This document shows positions 11,447 through 19,695 of a stretch of DNA of 64,000 nucleotides, piece by piece. The translations under genes and the position numbers were made by a program. The stretch's first letter is position 1. Each line of letters opens with the position of its first letter. The DNA is from Acidisoma silvae (GTDB lineage: Bacteria; Pseudomonadota; Alphaproteobacteria; Acetobacterales; Acetobacteraceae). A model generated the notes under the pieces. The model was not told the DNA's origin. It saw only the letters and a program-made list of their open reading frames with translations, and searched no databases. Where the stretch lies: assembly GCF_020618775.1 (NCBI RefSeq), contig NZ_JAESVB010000002.1:310001-374000 (forward strand), in the 5' to 3' direction.

Positions 11447-11579
11447 TTAGTTGCGCAGCTTAATGATCGTGATCGCGATCTGAATGATCGTCAGAACGAC
11501 CATGGCGGCGCGGTAAGTATTTTCTGACAGTAAGATCATCCCCCACAGCCGCGACAATTGCGGCGAATGCTGCGAACAT
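11447..11579 (-). pseudogene. Possible small two-helix membrane protein, frameshifted
   Basis: On the minus strand, MFAAFAAIVAAVG is read in one frame. MILLSENTYRAAMVVLT and a hydrophobic tail ending TIIKLRN are read in another, with a C5 run at 11540-11544 between them. Removing one base of that run joins the two halves into a peptide of about 43 residues with two hydrophobic helices. No good ribosome-binding site is seen, so this may be chance, a sequencing error or a dead gene. Confidence 0.28.
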
Positions 11580-11665
11580 CCCGCCGCTGGCGGCAAAATG
11601 ATCTTCTGACGTAACGTTTTGTCGGGCAATCCCATTATGGTCCTGACAGGAGCCTTCGGCCGGCC

Positions 11666-12091
11666 ATGGCACGCATTCCCGTCACCGCATCCCTGTCGAT
11701 CGACGAAGACGATCTCACCTTCCGCTTTGTCCTTGCCTCGGGACCGGGCGGGCAGAATGTGAACAAGGTGTCAACCGCCGTGGAACTGCGTTTCGACGCG
11801 ACGCGGATGGAGGAGCCGTCGGCCGGATTCTTGCGCCGGCTGCGCACGGAAGCCGGGCAGCGCATGACCCAGGACGGGGTCATCGTCATCTTCGCCCAGG
11901 CCTATCGCAGCCAGATTCGGAACAAGGAAGACGCCATCGAACGGCTGGTGGCACTGCTGACCAAAGCGGCCGAAGTGCAGCGCAAGCGGCGCCCCACCAG
12001 ACCGACGCTGGGCAGCCAGAAGCGCCGCCTGGAAGGCAAGGCGCTGCGCAGTGGGGTCAAGCGCATGCGGGGCAAGCCGATAGACAGCTGA
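11666..12091 (+). CDS. arfB: Alternative ribosome-rescue factor ArfB (peptidyl-tRNA hydrolase)
   Basis: This 141-aa protein frees ribosomes stalled at the end of mRNAs lacking a stop codon by hydrolysing the peptidyl-tRNA. It has the release-factor catalytic motif GPGGQNVNKVSTAVELRFD near residue 29. A lysine/arginine-rich C-terminal tail from about residue 100 (KRRPTRPTLGSQKRRLEGK) is known to enter the empty mRNA channel. The length equals the usual 135-145 aa. The ATG at 11666 gives the family N-terminus with a short beta strand, TASLSIDEDDL. The downstream permease gene starts 71 bp later and may be co-transcribed. Confidence 0.93.
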   Translation: MARIPVTASLSIDEDDLTFRFVLASGPGGQNVNKVSTAVELRFDATRMEEPSAGFLRRLRTEAGQRMTQDGVIVIFAQAYRSQIRNKEDAIERLVALLTKAAEVQRKRRPTRPTLGSQKRRLEGKALRSGVKRMRGKPIDS

Positions 12092-12162
12092 AGGTCGGAC
12101 CATTGCGCTGGCGGGCTTGAGTGTGGAATGTCGGGGCAACGATAACGTCCCGGAGAAACGCC

Positions 12163-13506
12163 ATGCCCCCCGCCTATGCCGTCGGCTTAGCGATCGTTGC
12201 CGTTTTGGCGCTGATCATCCTGATCGCGCGATTTAAACTCAATCCTTTCATCGTGATCTTTGTCATCTCGCTCGCCATGGCGCTCGCCGCCGGCATGCCG
12301 GCGGACAAGGTTGTCAAATCCTTCGAAACGGGTGTCGGCAATTCACTCGGCCATATCGCGATCATCATCGCGCTCGGCACGATGCTGGGTAAAATGCTGG
12401 CGGAATCCGGGGGCGCCGCGCAAATCGCCAATACGCTGATCCGCTGGTTCGGTCCCAATAACGTGCATTGGGCCATGCTGTTCATCGGCATCATCGTCGG
12501 CCTGCCGGTCTTCTTTGAGGTCGGCTTCGTGTTGCTGATCCCGATCGCCTTCAATGTCGCGAAAAACACCGGGCGTCCGCTTCTGCTGGTGGCGCTGCCT
12601 CTGGTCGCCGGCCTTTCCGCCGTCCATGGGCTGATGCCGCCGCATCCGGCAGCGATGCTGGCGGTTCAGGCCTTCCATGCCGATATCGGCAAAACAATCC
12701 TGCTCGCATTGATCGTCGGGATACCTGCCGCGATTATCGCGGGGCCGGTCTATGCCTTGTTCATCGGACCGCGCACGCCGCTGCCGGCTGAGAATCCGAT
12801 GGCCGAGCAATTCATCAATCACATTCCGGACGACAAGCTACCGGGTTTCGGCATCACTTTACTGACGATTCTTCTACCCGTGATCCTGATGCTGCTGGGC
12901 AGTTTCGCGACCGTCCTCACGCCTGCGGGTTCGGGCCTTTACGTCTTCCTGAACTTCATCGGCAATGCCGATATCTCGCTGCTGCTGGCCGTGATCCTCA
13001 GCTTCTATACGCTCGGCCTTCTGCGCGGCATGACGCGCGAAACCATCCTGGCCTTTACCAATGAATGCCTGGCACCGACGGCGATGATCACCTTGCTGAT
13101 CGGTGCCGGTGGCGGCTTCGGCCGCGTGCTGATCGATAGCGGCGTCTCGCACGCCATCGTCACCATGGCGCTCAGCGCTCATGTGTCGCTGCTGCTGCTG
13201 GCCTGGCTGCTGGCAGCTGTGGTCCGCCTCGCGGTCGGTTCCTCCACCGTCGCCATGATCACCTCGGCCGGTATCGTGGCGCCGATCGCCGCCCATGCGC
13301 CGGGCGCCTCTGCGCCCTTGCTTGTTCTTGCGACCGGTGCCGGCTCGCTCATCTTCAGCCATGTCAACGACGGCGGCTTCTGGCTGGTGAAGCAGTATCT
13401 GAACATGAGCGTGGAGCAGACGCTGAAAAGCTGGTCCGTGCTGGAGACGATTCTCTCCATCGGGGCACTGGCGATGGTGCTGATTCTGGCGGCCGTCGGG
13501 GTCTGA
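12163..13506 (+). CDS. GntP-family gluconate/sugar-acid permease
   Basis: This 447-aa inner-membrane carrier belongs to the GntP family, which takes up gluconate or related sugar acids with protons. It has about twelve hydrophobic segments. Family sequences seen include FETGVGNSLGHIAIIIALGT, GLPVFFEVGFVLLIPIAF, HGLMPPHPAAMLAVQ and FSHVNDGGFWLVKQYLNM near the C-terminus. GGAG 7 bp before the ATG at 12163 supports this start over an earlier in-frame codon. Substrate range inside the family varies, so gluconate is likely but not certain. It is convergent with nagA, with a GC-rich stem-loop at the junction. Confidence 0.9.
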   Translation: MPPAYAVGLAIVAVLALIILIARFKLNPFIVIFVISLAMALAAGMPADKVVKSFETGVGNSLGHIAIIIALGTMLGKMLAESGGAAQIANTLIRWFGPNNVHWAMLFIGIIVGLPVFFEVGFVLLIPIAFNVAKNTGRPLLLVALPLVAGLSAVHGLMPPHPAAMLAVQAFHADIGKTILLALIVGIPAAIIAGPVYALFIGPRTPLPAENPMAEQFINHIPDDKLPGFGITLLTILLPVILMLLGSFATVLTPAGSGLYVFLNFIGNADISLLLAVILSFYTLGLLRGMTRETILAFTNECLAPTAMITLLIGAGGGFGRVLIDSGVSHAIVTMALSAHVSLLLLAWLLAAVVRLAVGSSTVAMITSAGIVAPIAAHAPGASAPLLVLATGAGSLIFSHVNDGGFWLVKQYLNMSVEQTLKSWSVLETILSIGALAMVLILAAVGV

Positions 13507-13514
13507 CGCGAAAC

Positions 13515-13536
13515 GGGCGGCCTCAGGCGGCCGCCC
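13515..13536. terminator. GC-rich stem-loop at the gntP/nagA junction
   Basis: GGGCGGCC (13515-13522) and GGCCGCCC (13529-13536) pair around six bases, and the nagA stop codon lies in the loop. No T-run is present, so its strength as a terminator is uncertain. It sits between convergent genes. Confidence 0.4.
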
Positions 13537-14668
13537 ACTCGCCCGCAAGCCAAGTGCCCAGCGGATGCAGGTCATCGCTGAGCAATACCAGATCGGCCCG
13601 CAGGCCAGATGCAATCCGCCCGCGATCCTTAAAGCGCATCAGATCGGCGGGATAGGTGGACGCCATGCGCAGCGCCTGTTCAACCGGACAGCCCAGCATG
13701 GCGACCGTATTGCGGACCGCCATAGCCATATCGAGATCGGCGCCAGCCAAGGTGCCGTCCTCGCGTTCCAGCCGACCGTTGCGGCGCAGGATGCGCTGGC
13801 CGTAGAGATCAAAACCATCGGCATCCGTGCCAAGGACGGTCATGGCATCCGTCACCAGCAGCATCCGATCCTGCGGCCGTGCGGCAAGGGCGGCGCCCAG
13901 CGATACGGGATGGACATGCACCCCGTCCACGATCAAGCCGCACCAGGCTGTCTGATCAAGCAGCGCCCCACCGACCGGTCCCGGCTCTCGGCCTGCCAAG
14001 GGTGGCATGGCATTGAAGAGATGGGTAAAGGCCCGCAGCCCCAGGCCGATCGCCTCGGCAATGCGCGCGGCGGACGCCGCCGTATGACCGGCACTCAGCA
14101 CAACACCAGCGGCGGCCAGCTGGCGAAGATGATCATCGGCGACGTCTTCCGGCGCGACGGTCAAAAGCAGAGGCAGGTCACCAGCCTGACGAGCCAGCCA
14201 GTCGGCATCCACCTGATTCATGGGGCGGATCAGCGCCGGGTCATGCACGCCTGGCCGGCGGAGACTGATGAAAGGGCCTTCAAGATGCACGCCGGCGATG
14301 CCGCTTTTGGGGCGGCGCATGGCTTGACGGGCGGCCTCGGCACCGGCTTGCATCACCTCGGCCTTGTCGGTGATGACCGTCGGCAATATCGCGGTCGTAC
14401 CAAATCGGCGATGGGCTGCCGCGATGGCAATGGCACCGTCCGCCGTCGGGGTCTCATTGAACAGAACCCCGCCGCCGCCATTCACCTGAATGTCGATGAA
14501 GCCCGGCGCCAGAATGCTGCCGCCGGGCAGACGCCGCTCCGGCGCCGGATTGGCGGTGTCAGGCAACAGGTCGAGGATCACCCCGCCATCGATCAGCAAG
14601 CCGAAATCGGACCGAAGCCCATCATCAGTCAGAATGCGACTGCCGACGAGGAATTGCCGTGCCGTCAT
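13523..14668 (-). CDS. nagA: N-acetylglucosamine-6-phosphate deacetylase
   Basis: This 381-aa cytoplasmic amidohydrolase removes acetate from GlcNAc-6-phosphate, giving glucosamine 6-phosphate in amino-sugar use and cell-wall recycling. The family motifs are present: APGFIDIQVNGGGGVLFN, GIAGVHLEGPFISL with the metal-binding Glu, VLSAGHTAA, FTHLFNAMPPL, LIVDGVHVHP and LVTDAMTVLG. The first Q in DIQVNG replaces the more common histidine, which is usual for many NagA proteins. Its start overlaps the stop of the upstream oxidoreductase gene by 4 bp, so the two are translated together. No nagB lies in the window. Confidence 0.93.
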   Translation of the reverse strand: MTARQFLVGSRILTDDGLRSDFGLLIDGGVILDLLPDTANPAPERRLPGGSILAPGFIDIQVNGGGGVLFNETPTADGAIAIAAAHRRFGTTAILPTVITDKAEVMQAGAEAARQAMRRPKSGIAGVHLEGPFISLRRPGVHDPALIRPMNQVDADWLARQAGDLPLLLTVAPEDVADDHLRQLAAAGVVLSAGHTAASAARIAEAIGLGLRAFTHLFNAMPPLAGREPGPVGGALLDQTAWCGLIVDGVHVHPVSLGAALAARPQDRMLLVTDAMTVLGTDADGFDLYGQRILRRNGRLEREDGTLAGADLDMAMAVRNTVAMLGCPVEQALRMASTYPADLMRFKDRGRIASGLRADLVLLSDDLHPLGTWLAGEWAAA

Positions 14669-15960
14669 AGGCCCAGACTGTCCTTCAAGCGGCCCCAGGC
14701 GAGCCGGCCTTGCACTGCCAGCGGCCAGAAGGCGTGGAAGGGGATCGGCTTGAGGGCGGTCACCGGCATATCGAGCCCCTCGGTCGGTTCGCCGCCGATG
14801 CGGCGGGCGACGATACCGCCCATGGCGGTCGCCATGGCGACGCCACGACCGTTATAGCCGAGGGCGATCAGCACATCAGGCTCCGGCTCGTGCAGATGCG
14901 GGTAGTGATCGGGCGTCATGCCCAACTGGCCGTTCCAGCCATGGGTCCAGCGGATGCCGCGCAGGGAGGGCCAAAGTTTTTCGGCATATGTCTGCAAAAA
15001 GCCGAAGACCGCAGGACCGCGCATTTCACTGAGCTTGCTGCGGCCGCCCATAAGCAGCCGGTTGGTCGCATCGACACGGTAATAAACGGTGATGGAGCCG
15101 AGTTCGTACAACACGCCGCCACCCGGCATGACCTGCTGCAACTGCGCGTCGGAGAGCGGCTCGCTCGCCGTGATGCCGGACCAGACAGGCACGATGGATT
15201 TCCGCAAGCCCGGCCAGAGATCATCCGTATAACCGTTGGTACCGATGACGATACGGTCCGTCAGGACTGAGCCTTGGGGCGTAGAGACTCGCCAACCTCC
15301 GCCGGCCGGCTGACGCTCAAGCTTCGTGGCCGGGCTATTGGCATGGATGCGCGCACCCGCCGCGATAGCGGCCTGGGCCAGACCGCGTGCATAGCCGAGC
15401 GGGTTCACCGATCCGCCCGTCGGGTCACGCAGGATGCCGTGATAGCGATTGGTACCAGTGGCGGCGGCCGAGTCGCTCCGGTCCAGCAATGCGGCGGGCA
15501 GGCCACGGGACTGGTATTGCGTCGCCAGATGCTTCAGGCCAACGAGGGTTTTGGCGGTGGTCGCTGCCCGCAGGGTGCCGCCCTGCTGCGCCTCGCAGCG
15601 GATCTGGTGACGCTCAACCAGACGGAACAAGGCTTCGGGCGCGGCATAGGAAAACCGCACCATGCGCTGCCCGAGGTCACCGAAATCACCTTCGACATCA
15701 TTCGGATCGGGCTTCAGGCCGGGATTGACCTGCCCGCCATTACGGCCGGAGGCGCCGAAGCCCGGCTGCTGCGCTTCCAGAAGCAGAACATCAATGCCGC
15801 GCTCCGCCAGATGCAGCGCAGATGACAATCCTGTAATGCCGCCGCCGATAACGGTGACTGATGCCCGTGCCTGCACTTCGAGCCGGGGCAGATCGAGCGG
15901 CGGAATGGCCGTCTCCGCATAAAGACTGGGCGGGAGAGGCTTTTCGGAATGTGCAGACAT
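14665..15960 (-). CDS. FAD-dependent amine oxidoreductase (DAO family, OrdL/PuuB-like)
   Basis: This 431-aa flavoprotein has the dinucleotide-binding motif VIGGGITGLSSALHLAERG near residue 37 and GFGASGRNGGQVNPG, typical of gamma-glutamylputrescine oxidase and related enzymes. C-terminal WTHGWNGQLGMTPDHYPHL and ALGYNGRGVAMATAMG are the usual FAD-closing segments. It would oxidise an amine or amino acid with FAD; the substrate is not known. Its gene overlaps nagA by 4 bp (ATGA) as the upstream member of a two-gene operon. The pairing with nagA suggests amino-sugar or polyamine recycling, but this is inference. Confidence 0.85.
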   Translation of the reverse strand: MSAHSEKPLPPSLYAETAIPPLDLPRLEVQARASVTVIGGGITGLSSALHLAERGIDVLLLEAQQPGFGASGRNGGQVNPGLKPDPNDVEGDFGDLGQRMVRFSYAAPEALFRLVERHQIRCEAQQGGTLRAATTAKTLVGLKHLATQYQSRGLPAALLDRSDSAAATGTNRYHGILRDPTGGSVNPLGYARGLAQAAIAAGARIHANSPATKLERQPAGGGWRVSTPQGSVLTDRIVIGTNGYTDDLWPGLRKSIVPVWSGITASEPLSDAQLQQVMPGGGVLYELGSITVYYRVDATNRLLMGGRSKLSEMRGPAVFGFLQTYAEKLWPSLRGIRWTHGWNGQLGMTPDHYPHLHEPEPDVLIALGYNGRGVAMATAMGGIVARRIGGEPTEGLDMPVTALKPIPFHAFWPLAVQGRLAWGRLKDSLGL

Positions 15961-16084
15961 CGGGCCTATCGGATCAGCGATTGAAGCGCCACCCTAACGC
16001 CCGGCTCCGCACCCGCGATAGGGCCGCGATCCCATCTTCTGGCGGTTTCGGCCGTAAATCCGCCATCCCTGATGCTTCAAAGCA

Positions 16085-16113
16085 AAATGCCCGCGACAAC
16101 GTCGCGGGCATTT
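16085..16113 (-). terminator. Intrinsic terminator of the RTX-like gene
   Basis: AAATGCCCGCGAC and its exact complement enclose a 3-nt loop. On the minus strand the stem is followed by a T-rich ATTTTGCTTTG run. It lies about 50 bp after the stop of the gene at 16167. Confidence 0.78.
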
Positions 16114-16166
16114 CGGGTAGCAAGCTAGGAAGCCGGCGCGATAGACGGCGCCGGCAGAAGGCCGAA

Positions 16167-17027
16167 TTACGACCAGAGCTTGTGGTCGTAGCCCTGCAGC
16201 GTGATCGTCGTGCCGTCGCTGAGCTTAATGACATCGCCAGCGGCGGTCAGGGTCTCGCTCGGCGTGTTGGTGATCGAATAGCCGTAGCCACCAAACGCCA
16301 GGTTATCGCTGGAGTTGAAGCCGATGATGACTTCACTGCCGCCAGCGTGACCGTTCACGAAGCCGAAGACGTCATGGCCGGCGCCAGCCGTAATGGTGGA
16401 AGCGCCGCCGCCACCGATGACCGAGTCGGCACCGTTCGCGCTGAGCGTCGCTTGCAGGGTTGCATTGCCGCCATTCGGGTTGGTGGCAATGATGTTACCA
16501 GCCGTGCCCGTCTGCGTCAGGTTGATGGTGGTCGAACCGGTGGAACCGGCGACAGCGAGGTTGCCCGCACCAGCGACCGAGAAGGCGCTGCTGGACGTGC
16601 CACCGATCAGGGTGGTGTTGCTGCCGGAAACGGCGCCCGAGATCGAGCCAGCGCCGCCGACGACGGACGAGTTCGAGCCGGTCGACATGAACGTGGTCGT
16701 GCCGGAATCGGCGCCAACGACCGTGCTGGAGTTGCCAGCAGCCGTGACCGTGTCGTTCGGGGCCGTGAAGATGGCCGTGCTGCTGGTGGTGGTGATGGCG
16801 TTGCTGCCCGTCGTGGTATCGGCCACGGCGTCAGCGCCTGAGATCGTCATCGCCGAATTCGTGCTCGTCAGAACTGCCGAGCCGCTCACGGTCGCCGCGC
16901 CGGACGTCGTGTCGGGAAGAACCGTAATGCTGGTCGTCGAATTGAAGTAGTTCGCGAAAGCAGCAGCCGAATTCGTATAGTTATTCGGAACTGTTCCGCC
17001 GTTCACTGTTGATGTAGAGCCGCTCAT
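16167..17027 (-). CDS. Ser/Thr/Gly-rich RTX-like secreted protein
   Basis: This 286-aa acidic protein has no classical signal peptide and is rich in Thr, Ser, Gly and Asn. It begins MSGSTSTVNGGTVPNNYTNS, and the middle repeats short beta-strand-like units (for example GADAVADTTTGSNAIT and GADSGTTTFMSTGSN). Near the C-terminus GADSVIGGGGASTITAGAGH, then GHDVFGFVNGHAGGSEVI, resemble the end of RTX/hemolysin-type calcium-binding proteins, which leave by type I secretion. No full GGXGXDXUX nonapeptide array is present. The ATG at 17027 has a GGGGG-type ribosome-binding site. A terminator follows. Function, perhaps surface or biofilm adhesion, is a guess. Confidence 0.65.
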   Translation of the reverse strand: MSGSTSTVNGGTVPNNYTNSAAAFANYFNSTTSITVLPDTTSGAATVSGSAVLTSTNSAMTISGADAVADTTTGSNAITTTSSTAIFTAPNDTVTAAGNSSTVVGADSGTTTFMSTGSNSSVVGGAGSISGAVSGSNTTLIGGTSSSAFSVAGAGNLAVAGSTGSTTINLTQTGTAGNIIATNPNGGNATLQATLSANGADSVIGGGGASTITAGAGHDVFGFVNGHAGGSEVIIGFNSSDNLAFGGYGYSITNTPSETLTAAGDVIKLSDGTTITLQGYDHKLWS

Positions 17028-17382
17028 AGTCGTCACCCCCGCAATAAATGACCCGACCTGAACCGGGTTGCACACACAGTGCCGTAGAACTCTAAACTGG
17101 ACATTAACCGGCTGAAATCTTTAAAGCCTCGCATGCTGCGCAGCAACAACACTTTGAAGATTTTTTTAACGAAGTCGCAGGCTCTCATATCTGTGATCGA
17201 CGTGCCACACATCTGTGCCGTGGACTAGACGCAAATCTGAAACTTTGCTGCATCGCATCGAAATTTAACAATTCAGCAAGGCAATTCCGAAAAACCGAAC
17301 AGTACAGAGAATTCGCCTCCCCCGCTTGGCGCTCTTCTGTTATCGGCAGAACAGCTAAATATAAGATTAAAGAGGGAACGGC
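17028..17382. other. AT-rich divergent promoter region
   Basis: This 355-bp gap is clearly less GC-rich than its surroundings and separates the RTX-like gene (minus) from xylB (plus). A TATAAG -10-like hexamer lies at 17360-17365, close before xylB. A run of seven T near 17161 is the other landmark. No gene is supported inside. Confidence 0.4.
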
Positions 17383-18849
17383 ATGTATCTTGGGATCGAC
17401 CTCGGCACGTCCGGCATCAAGGTGGTTCTGGTCGATGAGACCGAAACCGTCCGCGCAAGCCATACCGAACAGCTTGATGTCTCGCGACCGCACCCGGGAT
17501 GGAGCGAGCAGAACCCCGAAGACTGGTGGCAAGCGACCTTGCGGGCCCTCGACGTCCTGGCACGAAGCCATGCGGCAGATATGGCCGCTGTCCGCGGAAT
17601 CGGCCTCTCGGGCCAGATGCATGGTGCGGTCCTGCTGGATGCGGCGGGAGAGCCTTTACGGCCCGCTATCCTGTGGAACGACACGCGCTGCGAGGCGGAA
17701 TGTGCCGAGCTCGAACAATCCTTTCCCGCGCTGAGACAGGTTACCGGCAATCCGGCGATGCCGGGTTTCACGGCGCCGAAACTGCTATGGGTGCGCAAGC
17801 ATGAGCCCGCGATCTTCGCCCGGCTGCACACCGTATTGCTGCCGAAAGCCTATCTCCGCTATCGCCTGACAGGCGAGATGATCGAGGAAATGTCCGACGC
17901 CGCCGGCACTTTGTGGCTGGATACCGGGGCTCGCGCCTGGTCGGAAGCCGCCCTCGCCGCCACCGGATTGCCGCTCTCCGCCATGCCGCGCCTGGTCGAA
18001 GGCAGCGCTCCCGCCGGACAACTGACCGAAGAGCTGCGCGCGCGCTGGGGCATGGAAACAGCGCCGGTTCTGGCCGGCGGTGCCGGAGACAATGCGGCTG
18101 GTGCCGTCGGTCTCGGCGCCATTCGCCCCGGCAGCGCCTTCGTGTCGCTCGGCACTTCCGGCGTGCTTTGGGCCACCACCGACCGGTTCCGGCCCAACCC
18201 GGAAGCCACCGTCCATGCCTTCTGCCATGCCCTTCCCGGCCTGTGGCACCAGATGGGCGTCACCTTGTCGGCCGCCGCCTGCCTTGCGTGGTGGAGCGGC
18301 GTCGCCGGCGAAAAAGAAGCGGCGCTATTGCAGGCCTTGCCCGAGACGCCGACAGCGCCGTCCGACGTCACCTTTCTTCCCTATCTGTCCGGCGAGCGGA
18401 CACCGCATAATGACGGCAGCATTCGCGGAGCTTTCGTCGGCCTGTCCGCGGATACCAGCCGCGCCGCCCTCACCCAGGCCGTGTTGGAAGGCGTCGCCTT
18501 TTCCTTCCGGGATTGTCTGGACGCATTGCGCGCCGCCGGCACCGTGGTGACGGAAGCCGATGTCATCGGCGGCGGATCCCGCAGCACGACCTGGATCAAG
18601 ATCCTGGCCTCCGTTCTGGGCATCACGCTGCATCGGCTGGCCGACGGCGAACATGGCGGCGCTTTTGGCGCGGCGCGGCTCGGCCGGCTGGCCGCGACCG
18701 GGGAAGACCCGGTGGGACTTTGCACGCCACCACGGCGGCTGGCCGCGATCATGCCGGACCCGGCTTTGCAAGCGGCCTATGAAGCAAGGCTGCCGCTGTA
18801 TCGGGCGCTCTATCCCGCCATCAAGCAGGCGCAGCGCGCAAAACTGTGA
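17383..18849 (+). CDS. xylB: Xylulokinase (FGGY kinase)
   Basis: This 488-aa kinase phosphorylates D-xylulose to xylulose 5-phosphate, feeding the pentose phosphate pathway. It begins with the ATP-binding phosphate motif YLGIDLGTSGIKVVLVDE. It then shows GIGLSGQMHGAVLLD, WNDTRCEAECAELE, GLSADTSRAALTQAVLEGVA and the C-terminal adenosine motif VIGGGSRSTTWIKILA. The length is typical. AGAGGGA precedes the start by a proper distance. The gene stands alone, with no xylose isomerase or xylitol dehydrogenase next to it. In acetic-acid-type bacteria it would serve pentitol or xylulose use. Confidence 0.93.
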   Translation: MYLGIDLGTSGIKVVLVDETETVRASHTEQLDVSRPHPGWSEQNPEDWWQATLRALDVLARSHAADMAAVRGIGLSGQMHGAVLLDAAGEPLRPAILWNDTRCEAECAELEQSFPALRQVTGNPAMPGFTAPKLLWVRKHEPAIFARLHTVLLPKAYLRYRLTGEMIEEMSDAAGTLWLDTGARAWSEAALAATGLPLSAMPRLVEGSAPAGQLTEELRARWGMETAPVLAGGAGDNAAGAVGLGAIRPGSAFVSLGTSGVLWATTDRFRPNPEATVHAFCHALPGLWHQMGVTLSAAACLAWWSGVAGEKEAALLQALPETPTAPSDVTFLPYLSGERTPHNDGSIRGAFVGLSADTSRAALTQAVLEGVAFSFRDCLDALRAAGTVVTEADVIGGGSRSTTWIKILASVLGITLHRLADGEHGGAFGAARLGRLAATGEDPVGLCTPPRRLAAIMPDPALQAAYEARLPLYRALYPAIKQAQRAKL

Positions 18850-18995
18850 CATCTGCGCCACAGTAGCGCGCCCGCTGCCCTTGGTTTTCTTCCCTGACCG
18901 GTCCTGTCTCTTGAAGCTGCGCCGGTCGCTCCCTTCTTCACCCTCAGACAGCCAAGCCCGGCGAACGGTGACTTGGCCTTGAACAGGGGACCATT

Positions 18996-19253
18996 ATGTC
19001 AATTATCGGCTGGATCATTCTCGGCCTCATCGCCGGCTTCATCGCGAGCAAGATCGTCAATCGCTCCGGTGAAGGCTTCTTCATGGATATCGTGCTCGGG
19101 GTCGTCGGTGCGCTGGTCGGCGGCTTTATCTTCAACGCTTTCGGCGCCCACGGCGTCACCGGCTTCAATCTTTATAGCCTGATCGTCGCCGTCATCGGTT
19201 CCATCGTGTTGCTGGTTCTGTATCACGCGCTGTTCAACCGCCGCAGCTACTGA
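18996..19253 (+). CDS. GlsB/YeaQ/YmgE-family small stress membrane protein
   Basis: This 85-aa protein is made of three hydrophobic helices: IIGWIILGLIAGFIASKIV, MDIVLGVVGALVGGFIFN and YSLIVAVIGSIVLLVLYHAL. Glycine-rich spacing and the NRSGEGFFMDIVLG loop match the transglycosylase-associated family. Members sit in the inner membrane and are induced by stress; the molecular role is unknown. AGGGGA lies before the ATG. An intrinsic terminator at 19269-19304 ends it, and a CsbD stress gene follows as a separate unit, so the pair is probably co-regulated by a general stress response. Confidence 0.88.
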   Translation: MSIIGWIILGLIAGFIASKIVNRSGEGFFMDIVLGVVGALVGGFIFNAFGAHGVTGFNLYSLIVAVIGSIVLLVLYHALFNRRSY

Positions 19254-19268
19254 AGCAAGCGCTTCAGA

Positions 19269-19304
19269 AAAGCCGCCCTCCCGCTTGGGATGGGCGGCTT
19301 TTTT
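19269..19304 (+). terminator. Intrinsic terminator after the GlsB-type gene
   Basis: AAAGCCGCCC and GGGCGGCTTT pair around a 13-nt loop, and six T follow the GC-rich part. This is a classical terminator just after the stop codon. Confidence 0.9.
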
Positions 19305-19446
19305 ATGCCTGTTTGCATGCCTTGGCCCACACGGGGACGTGACGCTGCGGCGTCTTAAAAGGGCTTCAACCCGACGCGCCTCGATCCCATTTCCGGATGC
19401 ATAGGGACGTTCAATCGGGCGTTCTTAACCGGAAAGGAAAATGACA

Positions 19447-19632
19447 ATGGACAAGGATCGTTCGGCTGGTATCGGCCACCAGATCAAGGGCAGCGTCAAG
19501 GAAGCAGCCGGCAAAGTGACCGGCGATCACAAGCTCGAAGCCGAAGGCAAGCTCGAAAAGGCCGGCGGCAAGGTACAGAACGCCTATGGCAGCGCCAAGG
19601 ACAGCGTCCGCGACGCCGCACGCAAGCACTGA
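19447..19632 (+). CDS. CsbD-family stress protein
   Basis: This 61-aa hydrophilic, lysine-rich protein starts MDKDRSAGIGHQIKGSVKEA, the CsbD signature, followed by AGKVTGDHKLEAEGKLEKAG. CsbD proteins are abundant under general stress, but the mechanism is unknown. The ATG at 19447 gives the conserved MDKDR start and lies 8 bp from AGGA; an in-frame ATG at 19441 is too close to the ribosome-binding site. It has its own terminator and lies beside another stress gene. Confidence 0.9.
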   Translation: MDKDRSAGIGHQIKGSVKEAAGKVTGDHKLEAEGKLEKAGGKVQNAYGSAKDSVRDAARKH

Positions 19633-19659
19633 TCTGATTTTACCTGGCGACAGGTACGC

Positions 19660-19690
19660 GCCGGCCGGGGGAAACCCCGGCCGGCTTTTT
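19660..19690 (+). terminator. Intrinsic terminator after csbD-like gene
   Basis: GCCGGCCGGGG pairs with CCCCGGCCGGC around GAAA and is followed by five T. It also faces the convergent metallopeptidase gene. Confidence 0.9.
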
Positions 19691-19695
19691 ACGGT

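Larger units (their letters stand above)
11201..11665. other. Intergenic stretch with stem-loops and a broken small gene
   Basis: This 465-bp stretch holds a weak CCCGGC/GCCGGG hairpin at 11239-11256 and the strong terminator at 11368-11401. A GGGGCCG/CGGCCCC pair lies near 11407-11440, and a possible frameshifted membrane-peptide gene is on the minus strand at 11447-11579. No intact gene of usual size is supported. Confidence 0.45.
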
